Assembly (NCBI GenBank): GCA_041170585.1
Contig: JBEDNN010000022.1
Coordinates: 1-18,446 of the forward strand
Origin: JBDLSY01 sp041170585
GTDB taxonomy: Bacteria > Pseudomonadota > Gammaproteobacteria > Burkholderiales > Burkholderiaceae_C
Direction of reading: 5' to 3'
DNA: 18,446 bases
The position numbers and the translations under genes are program-made. Positions within the stretch are counted from its first letter, which is position 1. Every line of letters begins with the position of its first letter. Shown here in pieces: positions 1 through 5,994 of the stretch. The notes under the pieces are model-generated. The model made no database searches, was not told where the DNA came from, and saw only the letters and a list, made by a program, of their open reading frames with translations.

Positions 1-327
1 GCAACGCTTGTAAAACACCCAACTAAAATTGGATTTTATAACGTTAATGTAAAGGTAACGGCCAAAGACAATTACGACCCACTGCCTGAAATTGTGTTTA
101 AGTCAGCACAAGATATGACAACGGCAACGAAAAATACCTCGCCATTTAATGCGGGGGCTTACACTGTAAATACGCCGAATAATATTGTTACGGGGGCTTA
201 TCCAAGTACTATTACTTTTGCGGCTGATGCCACTGTGGCTAAACAATACAAAATCAACTATACCGTAACCGATGCATCTGACAATAAAATAGATGTATCA
301 ACCACAGTAACTGTGCCTAAACGCTAG
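1..327 (+). CDS. C-terminal end of a surface/secreted protein with Ig-like (HYR-like) repeat; 5' end outside window
   Basis: The frame is open from base 1 and ends at TAG 325-327, leaving 108 codons of a longer protein. The residues are typical of extracellular beta-sandwich repeats: rich in Thr, Val, Asn and Ala, no Cys, alternating hydrophobic pattern. The last segment (YTVTDASDNKIDVSTTVTV) resembles the end of HYR/Ig-like domains, and VTAKDNYDPLPEIVF near the start resembles the N-terminal strand of the same fold. A role in adhesion or cell-surface display is inferred from this composition; the functional part of the protein is not in the window. The first internal ATG, at 94, is not a credible start because the frame is open upstream and in the middle of the same fold. 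The gene converges with the WaaA-type gene at 418-1698. Confidence 0.7.
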   Translation, partial: ATLVKHPTKIGFYNVNVKVTAKDNYDPLPEIVFKSAQDMTTATKNTSPFNAGAYTVNTPNNIVTGAYPSTITFAADATVAKQYKINYTVTDASDNKIDVSTTVTVPKR

Positions 328-349
328 TTTTTTGTAATTTTTGTATTTT

Positions 350-401
350 GTATGTGTTTACTTTAAAGTGTTTTTAAAACGCAAATAAAGTAAATACATA
401 C
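350..401. terminator. Long hairpin between convergent genes, possible bidirectional terminator
   Basis: Arms 350-365 (GTATGTGTTTACTTTA) and 386-401 (TAAAGTAAATACATAC) pair over 16 bp with a single G-T wobble. The 20-nt loop can itself fold (GTGTTTT with AAAACGC). The hairpin lies between stop codons facing each other (327 plus, 418 minus). No clean T-run follows on either strand, so an intrinsic terminator is plausible but not proven. Confidence 0.45.
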
Positions 402-417
402 AGTACATCACCATTGC

Positions 418-1698
418 TTAATATCCTAACCTGCTATTCGCAGCAATCACCAGCTTATTTAACATAGGTTCAAATACTGTATTTAAAGCAGTATTTAAAT
501 TTTTATTATTATCATTCTGCTTAGGCAAACTAAATGCAGTGATAACTGCATCTGAAATATCGTTAGCATCGTAAACAATTTGTGCTAAACCACGCTGTAT
601 TAAGTCCTCATACACTTCTTTAAAATTATCAGTGTGTATTCCTTGCAATACTGCACAATTTAATAATAAGGCTTCATAAGGGTTGTGTCCGCCTACCTTG
701 GCTATAGAACCACCAATTAAAGCAATTTGACTTAAAGAGTACCATAAGCCCAACTCACCAATCGTATCACACAAATATACAGCATCATTGTCAGAGAAAA
801 AATACCCTTTGCTGCGTTGTACTGTATTTAAATGGTATTCGTGTGCTAAAGCATCACCCCGTTTAGGATAACGCGGGGCAATTAATAGCAAAGCATTCGG
901 AATTGTCTGACAAATTAAAGTATGGGCTGCTAAAGCAATTTTTTCTTCCCCTTCATGGCTAGATGCCATCAGCCAACATGGCCGTTGGTTAAGCCGTGTA
1001 TTTAATTGTGCAAATTCAGTTGTATCAACTGTTAAAGGGTGTGCAAGTGCTTTAATAGAGCCATTAACCTGTAGATGAGTTGATGAAATACCTAAAGTTA
1101 TAAATCCAGCATAAGTATCATTATTTTGACAATAAATAGTATCAAAACAACTTAAAATAGTTTGATAACAATATTTAAAGCGTTTTTTACGGTGTAAAGT
1201 ACTATGAGACAAACGCGCATTAATCAAATACATTGAAATATGAGAGCGGTGTGTTAAATAAATTAAACCAGGCCATAAGTCTAATTCACACACTATTGCC
1301 AATGTAGGTTGCCAATGCGTTAAAAATAATTTAATGGCTTTAGGCGTATCTAATGGTGCAAATTGATGGGTACAACGTGGTGGAATCTGTCCTTTATTAA
1401 GGACTTGACCTGAAGTATTGGCACTAGATGTAATTAAAAAATGATGTTTTGGTAAACGTTCGGCTAATGTTGCAAATAACCCTGCTAAAGCCAATACTTC
1501 ACCGACCCCGACAGCATGTCCCCAAATAATCGGTGCTTGCGGACGTGGCGGGAGTACGGCACTACATTTTTGTGCAATACTTTGCAGCGTTTCTTTACCA
1601 CGGTGTAGTCTACGGTTTAAAATATAGTGCCATAACGGCGACAATAAGTGCATCAACAATAAATAGCAGCAAAATAGGCACTGTTGTACACGGGTCAT
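418..1698 (-). CDS. waaA: WaaA-type 3-deoxy-D-manno-octulosonic acid (Kdo) transferase, GT30 family
   Basis: The product (426 aa) matches the length of E. coli WaaA. WaaA transfers Kdo from CMP-Kdo to lipid A precursor at the inner membrane face, starting the LPS core. Visible family motifs in order are a hydrophobic N-terminal segment (about 7-25), HAVGVGE with the presumed catalytic Glu67, CELDLWP (about 137-143), NARLS, VNGSIK, the SHEGEE motif (247-252), APRYPKR, DTIGEL, GGHNPYEA and DNFKEVYEDL. Of the two adjacent GT30 genes this one keeps the HEGEE, GGHN and NFK motifs, so it is the better candidate for the canonical enzyme. Its ATG overlaps the stop of the upstream paralogue in an ATGA of 4 bp, so the pair is translationally coupled. 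How many Kdo residues it adds cannot be read from sequence. Confidence 0.85.
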   Translation of the reverse strand: MTRVQQCLFCCYLLLMHLLSPLWHYILNRRLHRGKETLQSIAQKCSAVLPPRPQAPIIWGHAVGVGEVLALAGLFATLAERLPKHHFLITSSANTSGQVLNKGQIPPRCTHQFAPLDTPKAIKLFLTHWQPTLAIVCELDLWPGLIYLTHRSHISMYLINARLSHSTLHRKKRFKYCYQTILSCFDTIYCQNNDTYAGFITLGISSTHLQVNGSIKALAHPLTVDTTEFAQLNTRLNQRPCWLMASSHEGEEKIALAAHTLICQTIPNALLLIAPRYPKRGDALAHEYHLNTVQRSKGYFFSDNDAVYLCDTIGELGLWYSLSQIALIGGSIAKVGGHNPYEALLLNCAVLQGIHTDNFKEVYEDLIQRGLAQIVYDANDISDAVITAFSLPKQNDNNKNLNTALNTVFEPMLNKLVIAANSRLGY

Positions 1699-3158
1699 AT
1701 ACTATTCAACCACTGTTGTAATACGTGTAAATGCTTAACTGTTGAACCAGTATGGTCAGCATAAAAAGATTCGTAAGCCTCTGTTGAAGTTAATAATGTA
1801 TCTTTTATATCTTTACTTTTTATATTTTTTATATTTTTTATAGTTTTTATATCTTTTGTCATCTGTTGATAAGCAATACATTGCGTAATTAAAGCATTAA
1901 CTAGAGAAGCTTCATCGACACATTGTTGAAGTACACCAGCAGCCAAAGCTTCTACAACAGGGTATTCAATTCCCCAAATGCTATTGCCTACAATGACAGG
2001 TTTTTTTAATGCAATGGGTTCAATGATATTGTGTGATCCTAAGGGAACAAAAGATGCCCCAACGATTACACAGTGTGCAGGCTGTAGATAAAAATACATC
2101 TCACCTAAAGAGTCACCCAATAACCCGTCAATACTTGAATCTAGCTCCATAATATTTTTTGCTATTGATAAATGAGTATCTAAAATATGTGAACGAAGAT
2201 GTATGTTTACGGCATTTAATTTATAGTGAAAGGACTGAAACCGTTGAGGACTTCTGGGAACAATAATCCAAAAAGGCTTAGGCATTTGTTGTACAATACA
2301 ATATTGACTGACATTATTGATTACACGGACAAACAAATCTTCTTCAGCAGCCACAATGCTTGCCAAAGTAATAATAGGACGTTGCTTATCAATTAAAGCT
2401 TTAAACAAATTGGCTTGATTAATTTGTGTGGCAGGAATAGGTAAATCAAAACGAATCTCTCCAACAATGTGAACATTTTGTTGTCCAGATAAAATAAAAC
2501 GCTTAGCATGTGTTTCAGATTTACAGGCAATTAAGTCATATACTTTAAAGAGTTCGCGTCTTACGCCCGCCCAACGAATATCCCGTTCAAAACTTTTTTT
2601 TGGATATTGGGCATTGATAAACCCTAAAGGAATCTTATTTTTTTTTAACGTTGTCAGTAAAACTGGCCAACTGTCAATCTCCACCATTAACGCACATCGT
2701 GGGTGATAATGCTTAATAAAACGTTTAACAACTGTTGCCAACTCAAGGGGTGCGTAACTTAAATAAAGTTGTTTAGATTGTATTGCTTGTAAAAAATACT
2801 GCTCGGCAGTTTGTTTACCTGCAGGTGTAAGTGTAGTAATCAATAAATGGTGCTGTTGTTCAAGCAATGTTTGAATTAAAGGGGTTATTGCTTTAAGCTC
2901 CCCCATAGACGCAGCATGAATCCATATAGTTGATGAATCAACGGGTGTTTTTGATGAAAAAAGACCAAAGCGTTCAGCTATGTTTTTACGATAACGCGGT
3001 TCTTTTTTACTTTTATTAAATAGATAAATGATTGCAAAGGGTAGCAAACAGTACCAAGCAAGTCGGTATATTAATAAAAATATATGAAAGCGCCAGCTGC
3101 CTTTAAATTCAATATATTTTTGGTGGTGAATAGGCACTGTTTTTTGTGAACAAAGCAT
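1695..3158 (-). CDS. Divergent WaaA-type glycosyltransferase (GT30 paralogue)
   Basis: The product (487 aa) has GT30 architecture: a membrane anchor near residues 26-46, a basic segment (KSKKEPRYRKNIAERFGLF) typical of WaaA N-termini, HAASMGE with presumed catalytic Glu87, MVEIDSWP (about 158-165), INAQYP, VGEIRFDLP, PRSPQRF, GDSLGEM and GSHNIIEP. It departs from the family where the HEGEE motif is expected (ASIVAAEE, 266-273), has GSHN for GGHN, and lacks the NFK motif. The C-terminus carries a Lys/Ile/Asn repeat encoded by a 9-bp tandem repeat. About 20 extra residues precede the usual N-terminus, so the true start could be the in-frame GTG at codon 8 rather than the ATG; neither has a strong ribosome site. 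It is first in a two-gene unit with the 418-1698 paralogue. A second Kdo or Kdo-like transfer is inferred, not shown. Confidence 0.75.
   Translation of the reverse strand: MLCSQKTVPIHHQKYIEFKGSWRFHIFLLIYRLAWYCLLPFAIIYLFNKSKKEPRYRKNIAERFGLFSSKTPVDSSTIWIHAASMGELKAITPLIQTLLEQQHHLLITTLTPAGKQTAEQYFLQAIQSKQLYLSYAPLELATVVKRFIKHYHPRCALMVEIDSWPVLLTTLKKNKIPLGFINAQYPKKSFERDIRWAGVRRELFKVYDLIACKSETHAKRFILSGQQNVHIVGEIRFDLPIPATQINQANLFKALIDKQRPIITLASIVAAEEDLFVRVINNVSQYCIVQQMPKPFWIIVPRSPQRFQSFHYKLNAVNIHLRSHILDTHLSIAKNIMELDSSIDGLLGDSLGEMYFYLQPAHCVIVGASFVPLGSHNIIEPIALKKPVIVGNSIWGIEYPVVEALAAGVLQQCVDEASLVNALITQCIAYQQMTKDIKTIKNIKNIKSKDIKDTLLTSTEAYESFYADHTGSTVKHLHVLQQWLNSI
1817..1852. repeat. 9-bp tandem repeat, four units, in frame within a glycosyltransferase gene
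   Basis: Four consecutive 9-bp units TTTTTATAT, TTTTTATAT, TTTTTATAG, TTTTTATAT. On the coding (minus) strand they give Lys-Asn-Ile / Lys-Thr-Ile triplets near the C-terminus of the 487-aa protein. The unit length is a multiple of three, so copy-number change would keep the frame. Confidence 0.8.
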
Positions 3159-3263
3159 GTTCAGTGGTTTAGAATTTTTAATATTTTAATATTTGATATT
3201 AATATTAACATTTTGTGAAATGTTAGATTAAATTATTTTATATTACATAAAACATTAATTTAG

Positions 3264-3339
3264 TGGGGTGGCTGATGGGGCTCGAACCCACGACCACCGG
3301 AATCACAATCCGAGGCTCTACCAACTGAGCTACAGCCAC
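3264..3339 (-). tRNA. tRNA-His (GTG)
   Basis: The reverse complement folds as a cloverleaf. Acceptor GTGGCTG pairs with CAGCCAC, the D arm is GCTCAGTTGGTAGAGC, the anticodon stem-loop carries GTG within ATTGTGATT, the T loop is GTTCGAG, and CCA is encoded at 3264-3266. Base 3340 is C, giving the G-1 residue specific to tRNA-His and opposite discriminator C73, so the mature 5' end is probably 3340. It is the last gene of the Pro-Arg-His cluster, 15 bp after tRNA-Arg. Confidence 0.96.
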
Positions 3340-3354
3340 CACTAAAAACTATCT

Positions 3355-3431
3355 TGGCCTGCCCGGCGAGAATCGAACTCACAACCCCCAGCTTAGAAGG
3401 CTGGTGCTCTATCCAGTTGAGCTACGGGCAG
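3355..3431 (-). tRNA. tRNA-Arg (TCT)
   Basis: 77-nt cloverleaf on the minus strand. Acceptor CTGCCCG pairs with CGGGCAG, the D arm is GCTCAACTGGATAGAGC, the anticodon loop CTTCTAA has anticodon TCT (reads AGA/AGG), the T loop is TTCGATT, and CCA is encoded at 3355-3357. It is the middle gene of the cluster, 44 bp after tRNA-Pro. AGA is a codon favoured in AT-rich genomes. Confidence 0.96.
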
Positions 3432-3475
3432 ATTATAAATCGAGTTCAAGCTAGGTGTATTTAAATAAAATAAAT

Positions 3476-3552
3476 TGGTCGGAGTACAAGGATTCGAACC
3501 TTGGACCCCCTGGTCCCAAACCAGGTGCGCTACCAGGCTGCGCCACACTCCG
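3476..3552 (-). tRNA. tRNA-Pro (TGG)
   Basis: 77-nt cloverleaf on the minus strand. Acceptor CGGAGTG pairs with a TACTCCG end (one G-T pair), the D arm is GCGCAGCCTGGTAGCGC, the anticodon loop TTTGGGA has anticodon TGG, the T arm is CAAGGTTCGAATCCTTG, and CCA is encoded at 3476-3478. It is the first gene of the cluster, directly downstream of the promoter at 3563-3591. Confidence 0.96.
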
Positions 3553-3562
3553 AAGAATCAAA

Positions 3563-3591
3563 ATTATAGCTTATTATTAGTAAATAAGCAA
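3563..3591 (-). promoter_or_regulatory. sigma70-type promoter of the tRNA-Pro-Arg-His cluster
   Basis: Read on the minus strand, a -35 element TTGCTT (3586-3591) and a perfect -10 element TATAAT (3563-3568) are separated by 17 bp. The -10 ends 11 bp before the 5' end of tRNA-Pro, so the leader would be only a few nucleotides. Strength and position fit a stable-RNA promoter. Confidence 0.8.
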
Positions 3592-3641
3592 TTTAAATTC
3601 AATTTAGATTTAATCTGTATTATCTAACCAAGATAACATAT

Positions 3642-3677
3642 TTTATTTACTTTATTTACTTTATTTATTTTATTTAT
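3642..3677. repeat. 9-bp tandem repeat (TTTATTTAY), four units
   Basis: Four consecutive 9-bp units TTTATTTAC, TTTATTTAC, TTTATTTAT, TTTATTTAT, decaying into further TTTTA units up to about 3690. They lie in the spacer between the EI24 gene stop and the tRNA promoter. A small hairpin (TTATCT, 5-nt loop, AGATAA; 3620-3636) lies beyond it and is the only candidate terminator for the EI24 gene; it lacks a T-run on that strand. Confidence 0.75.
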
Positions 3678-3726
3678 TTTATTTTATTTTTTAGTAAGAA
3701 TCTTAAATTAATCCTAAATTCGCAAC

Positions 3727-4761
3727 CTACTTAAGCGTTAAACTATCTATCGTATTTACTGTATCGTTACGCTCAGTGATTTTAGCTTCAACAATTTCAC
3801 CGTTTATTTTTGCATCTAACTTTACTTTTAAAGCCAATTGTTCACGTTGATAATGTAACAAGGCGGGAATTAAATAGTAGCTAAATAATAAACTGGCTGC
3901 TAAAAAAACCATAATAGATACCCATACTGCTAAAAACGCTGCTAATGGCAAAAACACAATAAATATTCCGCCTGACAACCATAATATTGAGGGCAAAAAA
4001 GCAGGAATACTAGTAATAAGACCTAGCCCAAATAAAGTATTTCGGTGTATTTTAATCACTGCATCACGGGTAGGTTTATCAGCAAAATCGAGTAAAACAT
4101 CACGCGAAAATAGACGTGTATTTGCCCACGCCAATAATAACAATTGTATGATTAAACCTAAACCTGCCACAAACCATGTAGGCAAACTTAATATCCATAA
4201 AACACCTAAGACGCTTAAAACCCAAATACTATGCCAAATACTAGTGATTGTATTGGCACTGCTTTCTAATGCAGAATATTTTATAAGAGGAACATTGTAT
4301 TGTTTAGCCACACGTTGTGCTACGGTTTGCGTGCCTAAAATATTAACTAATAGCAATGCAGTCATCATTATTAAAGGCAAACTCAATAACAATATAACTA
4401 AAGAAATCCAAACAGCTTTTGTGGGCAGCCACTCAGGTAGCCATAGAGGCAACTCCATACTTGAAACAGCATTGTCTAATATCAAAACCGTGGTATCCCA
4501 CAAAAAAAACCACAACCCTACCCATAAAACCACGGCTATTAATAAAGGTATTAGACTTAAAAACCAAGTTTTAGGGCTTAATATACCAATAAATGTTTTA
4601 AATAAGGCTTTATAAACCAAAGTAGATTGTGATAGAGGCTCAATTATCAGTGGTACTTGAATGGCTACAGTCGTTTTTTTAATATCGGCTTGAGTCGTAT
4701 TAAGACGAGTCGCTAGTAGTTTTTTAAAAAAATTTAATATATTTAATATATTTAATGTCAT
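3727..4761 (-). CDS. EI24 / CysZ-like multi-pass inner membrane protein
   Basis: The product (344 aa) has a charged N-terminus of about 60 residues followed by at least six hydrophobic segments: about 63-88 (starting after FIGILSPKTWFLSLIPLL), 112-140, 178-194, 196-212, 243-263 and 264-300. The pattern Phe-Lys-Thr-Phe-Ile-Gly-Ile-Leu-Ser-Pro near the first segment, and the cytoplasmic RLFSRDVLLDFADKPTRD block after the middle pair, are typical of the EI24 (Pfam PF07264) family. That family includes the sulfate transporter CysZ and many uncharacterised proteobacterial proteins. Substrate is unknown; no cysteine-biosynthesis gene is nearby, so I do not call it CysZ. The first residues (LNILNILN) come from a 9-bp tandem repeat. 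It is transcribed away from pth and towards the tRNA cluster. No good ribosome site is visible before the ATG. Confidence 0.7.
   Translation of the reverse strand: MTLNILNILNFFKKLLATRLNTTQADIKKTTVAIQVPLIIEPLSQSTLVYKALFKTFIGILSPKTWFLSLIPLLIAVVLWVGLWFFLWDTTVLILDNAVSSMELPLWLPEWLPTKAVWISLVILLLSLPLIMMTALLLVNILGTQTVAQRVAKQYNVPLIKYSALESSANTITSIWHSIWVLSVLGVLWILSLPTWFVAGLGLIIQLLLLAWANTRLFSRDVLLDFADKPTRDAVIKIHRNTLFGLGLITSIPAFLPSILWLSGGIFIVFLPLAAFLAVWVSIMVFLAASLLFSYYLIPALLHYQREQLALKVKLDAKINGEIVEAKITERNDTVNTIDSLTLK
4732..4758. repeat. 9-bp tandem repeat, three units, at the start of the EI24-like gene
   Basis: Units ATTTAATAT, ATTTAATAT, ATTTAATGT lie within the first ten codons of the minus-strand gene and encode the repeated Leu-Asn-Ile. 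Copy change would be in frame. Confidence 0.75.
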
Positions 4762-4904
4762 AAGTAGCTATTTTTAAGTAAGTATTTTTAGGTGGATATT
4801 TTTTAAGATTTTTTTATGAAAGTCTAACTGTAAAATACGGAATAACTTAATTTTAGCCGTCATTTACTTTTTTTGTTAATAAGGTAAATCATATTATTTA
4901 TTAT

Positions 4905-5013
4905 GGTATTGCTACTTAAAAATAGTTTTTGTATTTTTTATCTAAAATAAGCCTTATTTTTGCTAAGAAAATATTATAAATATACGACTTAACCATATTA
5001 AAGTAGCAATGCC
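4905..5013 (+). mobile_element. 109-bp MITE-like element, copy 1
   Basis: Terminal inverted repeats are GGTATTGCTACTT (4905-4917) and AAGTAGCAATGCC (5001-5013), 13 bp with one mismatch. Flanking 8-bp direct repeats TTTATTAT (4897-4904 and 5014-5021) are identical and look like a target duplication. That target is low-complexity, so copy 2 is the stronger proof. The element has no ORF and contains a palindrome AAAATAAG-C-CTTATTTT at 4944-4960. It matches copy 2 at 107 of 109 positions in the same orientation. It must be moved in trans by a transposase not in this window; the 8-bp duplication excludes TA-targeting families but does not fix the family. Confidence 0.88.
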
Positions 5014-5055
5014 TTTATTATTTATTATTTATTATTTATTATTTATTATTTATTG
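5014..5055. repeat. Heptanucleotide tandem repeat TTTATTA, six units, abutting the pth start
   Basis: Five perfect TTTATTA units (5014-5048) and a sixth TTTATTG (5049-5055) run from the MITE edge to the alternative TTG start of pth. Seven is not a multiple of three, so copy change alters spacing of anything upstream. The ATG at 5074 is outside the array. Confidence 0.9.
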
Positions 5056-5073
5056 TTTACACTATTATTTTTA

Positions 5074-5772
5074 ATGCATACTTTTTTCCCCATTCAAATT
5101 ATCGCTGGCTTAGGCAACCCTGGCCAAGAGTACGAACGCACTAGACACAATGCTGGGTTTATTTTATTAGACGAATTAGCAAAAATGTATGCTGGACGCT
5201 GGCAAACAGATAAAAATTACCATGCTGAACTGTGTAAAATTTCATTGGCTAACACACCAATATGGCTTATAAAACCGCAAACGTTTATGAATCGCAGTGG
5301 TCATGCGGTTGTGCCTTTTATGCGTTTCCATCGTTTTTTACCCGAAAGTTTATTGGTGATTCATGATGAATTAGATTTATTACCTGGTGAAATACGTGTC
5401 AAACAAGGTGGCGGCAATGGTGGTCATAACGGTTTAAAAGATATTCAAGCCCAATTAGGGTCTGCTAATTTTTGGCGTATGCGTTTAGGTATTGGTCATC
5501 CTCGTAGTTTACAGTTGCAACAAGCCGTCGCTGATTTTGTGCTGACACGTCCAACTAAAGTGCAATATGACGCTATGACTATTGCCCAAAATCACTGTAT
5601 TAAACATTTACCCATTTTAGTTCATGGTAACTGTGTAGTTCAGGATAATTTAATTCAAAACAATAAGAACAGTAATAAAGATTTAAAAAATATTCAAAAA
5701 TCTCAAAACTACTTTTTTGAAGATAGTATTAAAGAACTGCACACTTTAAAATCTACGTTAAGCCTTTTTTAA
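5074..5772 (+). CDS. pth: Peptidyl-tRNA hydrolase with Lys/Asn-rich C-terminal extension
   Basis: Pth cleaves the ester bond of peptidyl-tRNAs released from stalled ribosomes, recycling tRNA in the cytoplasm. Family marks are all present: IIAGLGNPGQEYERTRHNAG with the catalytic His (residue 25 from this start), KPQTFMNRSG with the substrate-binding Asn, HDELDL with the Asp that orients the His, and GGGNGGHNGLKDI. I chose ATG 5074 because it leaves a normal short N-terminus; an in-frame TTG at 5053 would add MFTLLFL and lies in the heptanucleotide array. Neither start has a visible Shine-Dalgarno sequence. The 232-aa product is about 40 residues longer than the E. coli enzyme; the excess is a C-terminal tail (NNKNSNKDLKNIQKSQN and onward) with no known motif. 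iscR follows after 222 bp. Confidence 0.93.
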   Translation: MHTFFPIQIIAGLGNPGQEYERTRHNAGFILLDELAKMYAGRWQTDKNYHAELCKISLANTPIWLIKPQTFMNRSGHAVVPFMRFHRFLPESLLVIHDELDLLPGEIRVKQGGGNGGHNGLKDIQAQLGSANFWRMRLGIGHPRSLQLQQAVADFVLTRPTKVQYDAMTIAQNHCIKHLPILVHGNCVVQDNLIQNNKNSNKDLKNIQKSQNYFFEDSIKELHTLKSTLSLF

Positions 5773-5876
5773 GCATAACTTAATTGTTTGGTTACATCAC
5801 TTGTCTTTGCAACGCAATCCATTTAAAAACAATGTAATTAATTTTAATCACTCTGGTTTAAAGTAAATTTAGGGTA

Positions 5877-5901
5877 AAATTTGACTAAATTACATGGGTA
5901 T
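5877..5901 (+). promoter_or_regulatory. Candidate IscR type 1 operator upstream of iscR
   Basis: The 25-bp site starts AAATTTGACT and ends GGGTAT with an A/T-rich centre. Against the E. coli type 1 consensus (ATASYYGACT, then RWWWY, then AGTCRRSTAT) I count 20 of 25 agreeing positions; mismatches are at 2, 4, 17, 18 and 19. It overlaps the -35 element of the predicted iscR promoter, the arrangement expected if [2Fe-2S]-IscR represses its own operon. Assigning the regulator is inference from this match and the position. Confidence 0.6.
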
Positions 5902-5909
5902 TTTATCTG
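5881..5909 (+). promoter_or_regulatory. Predicted promoter of the isc operon
   Basis: -35 TTGACT (5881-5886), 17-bp spacer and -10 TATCTG (5904-5909, 4 of 6 to consensus). The leader to the iscR ATG would be about 80 nt and contains the T-rich repeat at 5920-5950. The weak -10 combined with an overlapping operator fits a regulated promoter. Confidence 0.55.
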
Positions 5910-5919
5910 CTTCATTTTT

Positions 5920-5950
5920 TATATTTTTTTTATATTTTTTTATATTTTTT
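5920..5950. repeat. T-rich 10-11 bp tandem repeat in the iscR leader
   Basis: Units TATATTTTTTT, TATATTTTTT, TATATTTTTT lie between the predicted -10 and the iscR start. In RNA this gives a U-rich, unstructured leader. Repeats of this type are prone to length change by slippage. Confidence 0.75.
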
Positions 5951-5994
5951 CTTAAATTAATTGTTAATTAACTGCTAATTGGTTTACTTTACTT

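Larger units (their letters stand above)
4762..5073. other. Divergent intergenic region between the EI24-like gene and pth
   Basis: About 310 bp without a gene. It holds, left to right, the AT-rich leader of the minus-strand gene (4762-4896), an 8-bp direct repeat TTTATTAT (4897-4904), the 109-bp MITE (4905-5013), the second copy of the direct repeat (5014-5021) and a heptanucleotide array running to 5055. I see no convincing -35/-10 pair for pth, so its promoter may be within or left of the MITE. Confidence 0.7.

Noticed and set aside
1533..1721. Small plus-strand ORF over the end of the first waaA-type gene
   Set aside because: It is antisense to well-supported WaaA motifs and has no recognisable domain or ribosome site.
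3172..3230. AACATTT-CACA-AAATGTT hairpin after tRNA-His as a terminator
   Set aside because: The stem is AT-only and has no T-run on the minus strand. Read-through into the glycosyltransferase gene is equally possible.
4148..4615. 155-codon plus-strand ORF
   Set aside because: It lies wholly antisense to the membrane-protein gene, whose hydrophobic segments are coherent. The plus-strand product has no family features.
4905..5013. The repeated 109-bp sequence as a small RNA gene or REP element
   Set aside because: Inverted ends plus distinct perfect 8-bp flanking duplications at both sites are better explained by transposition.
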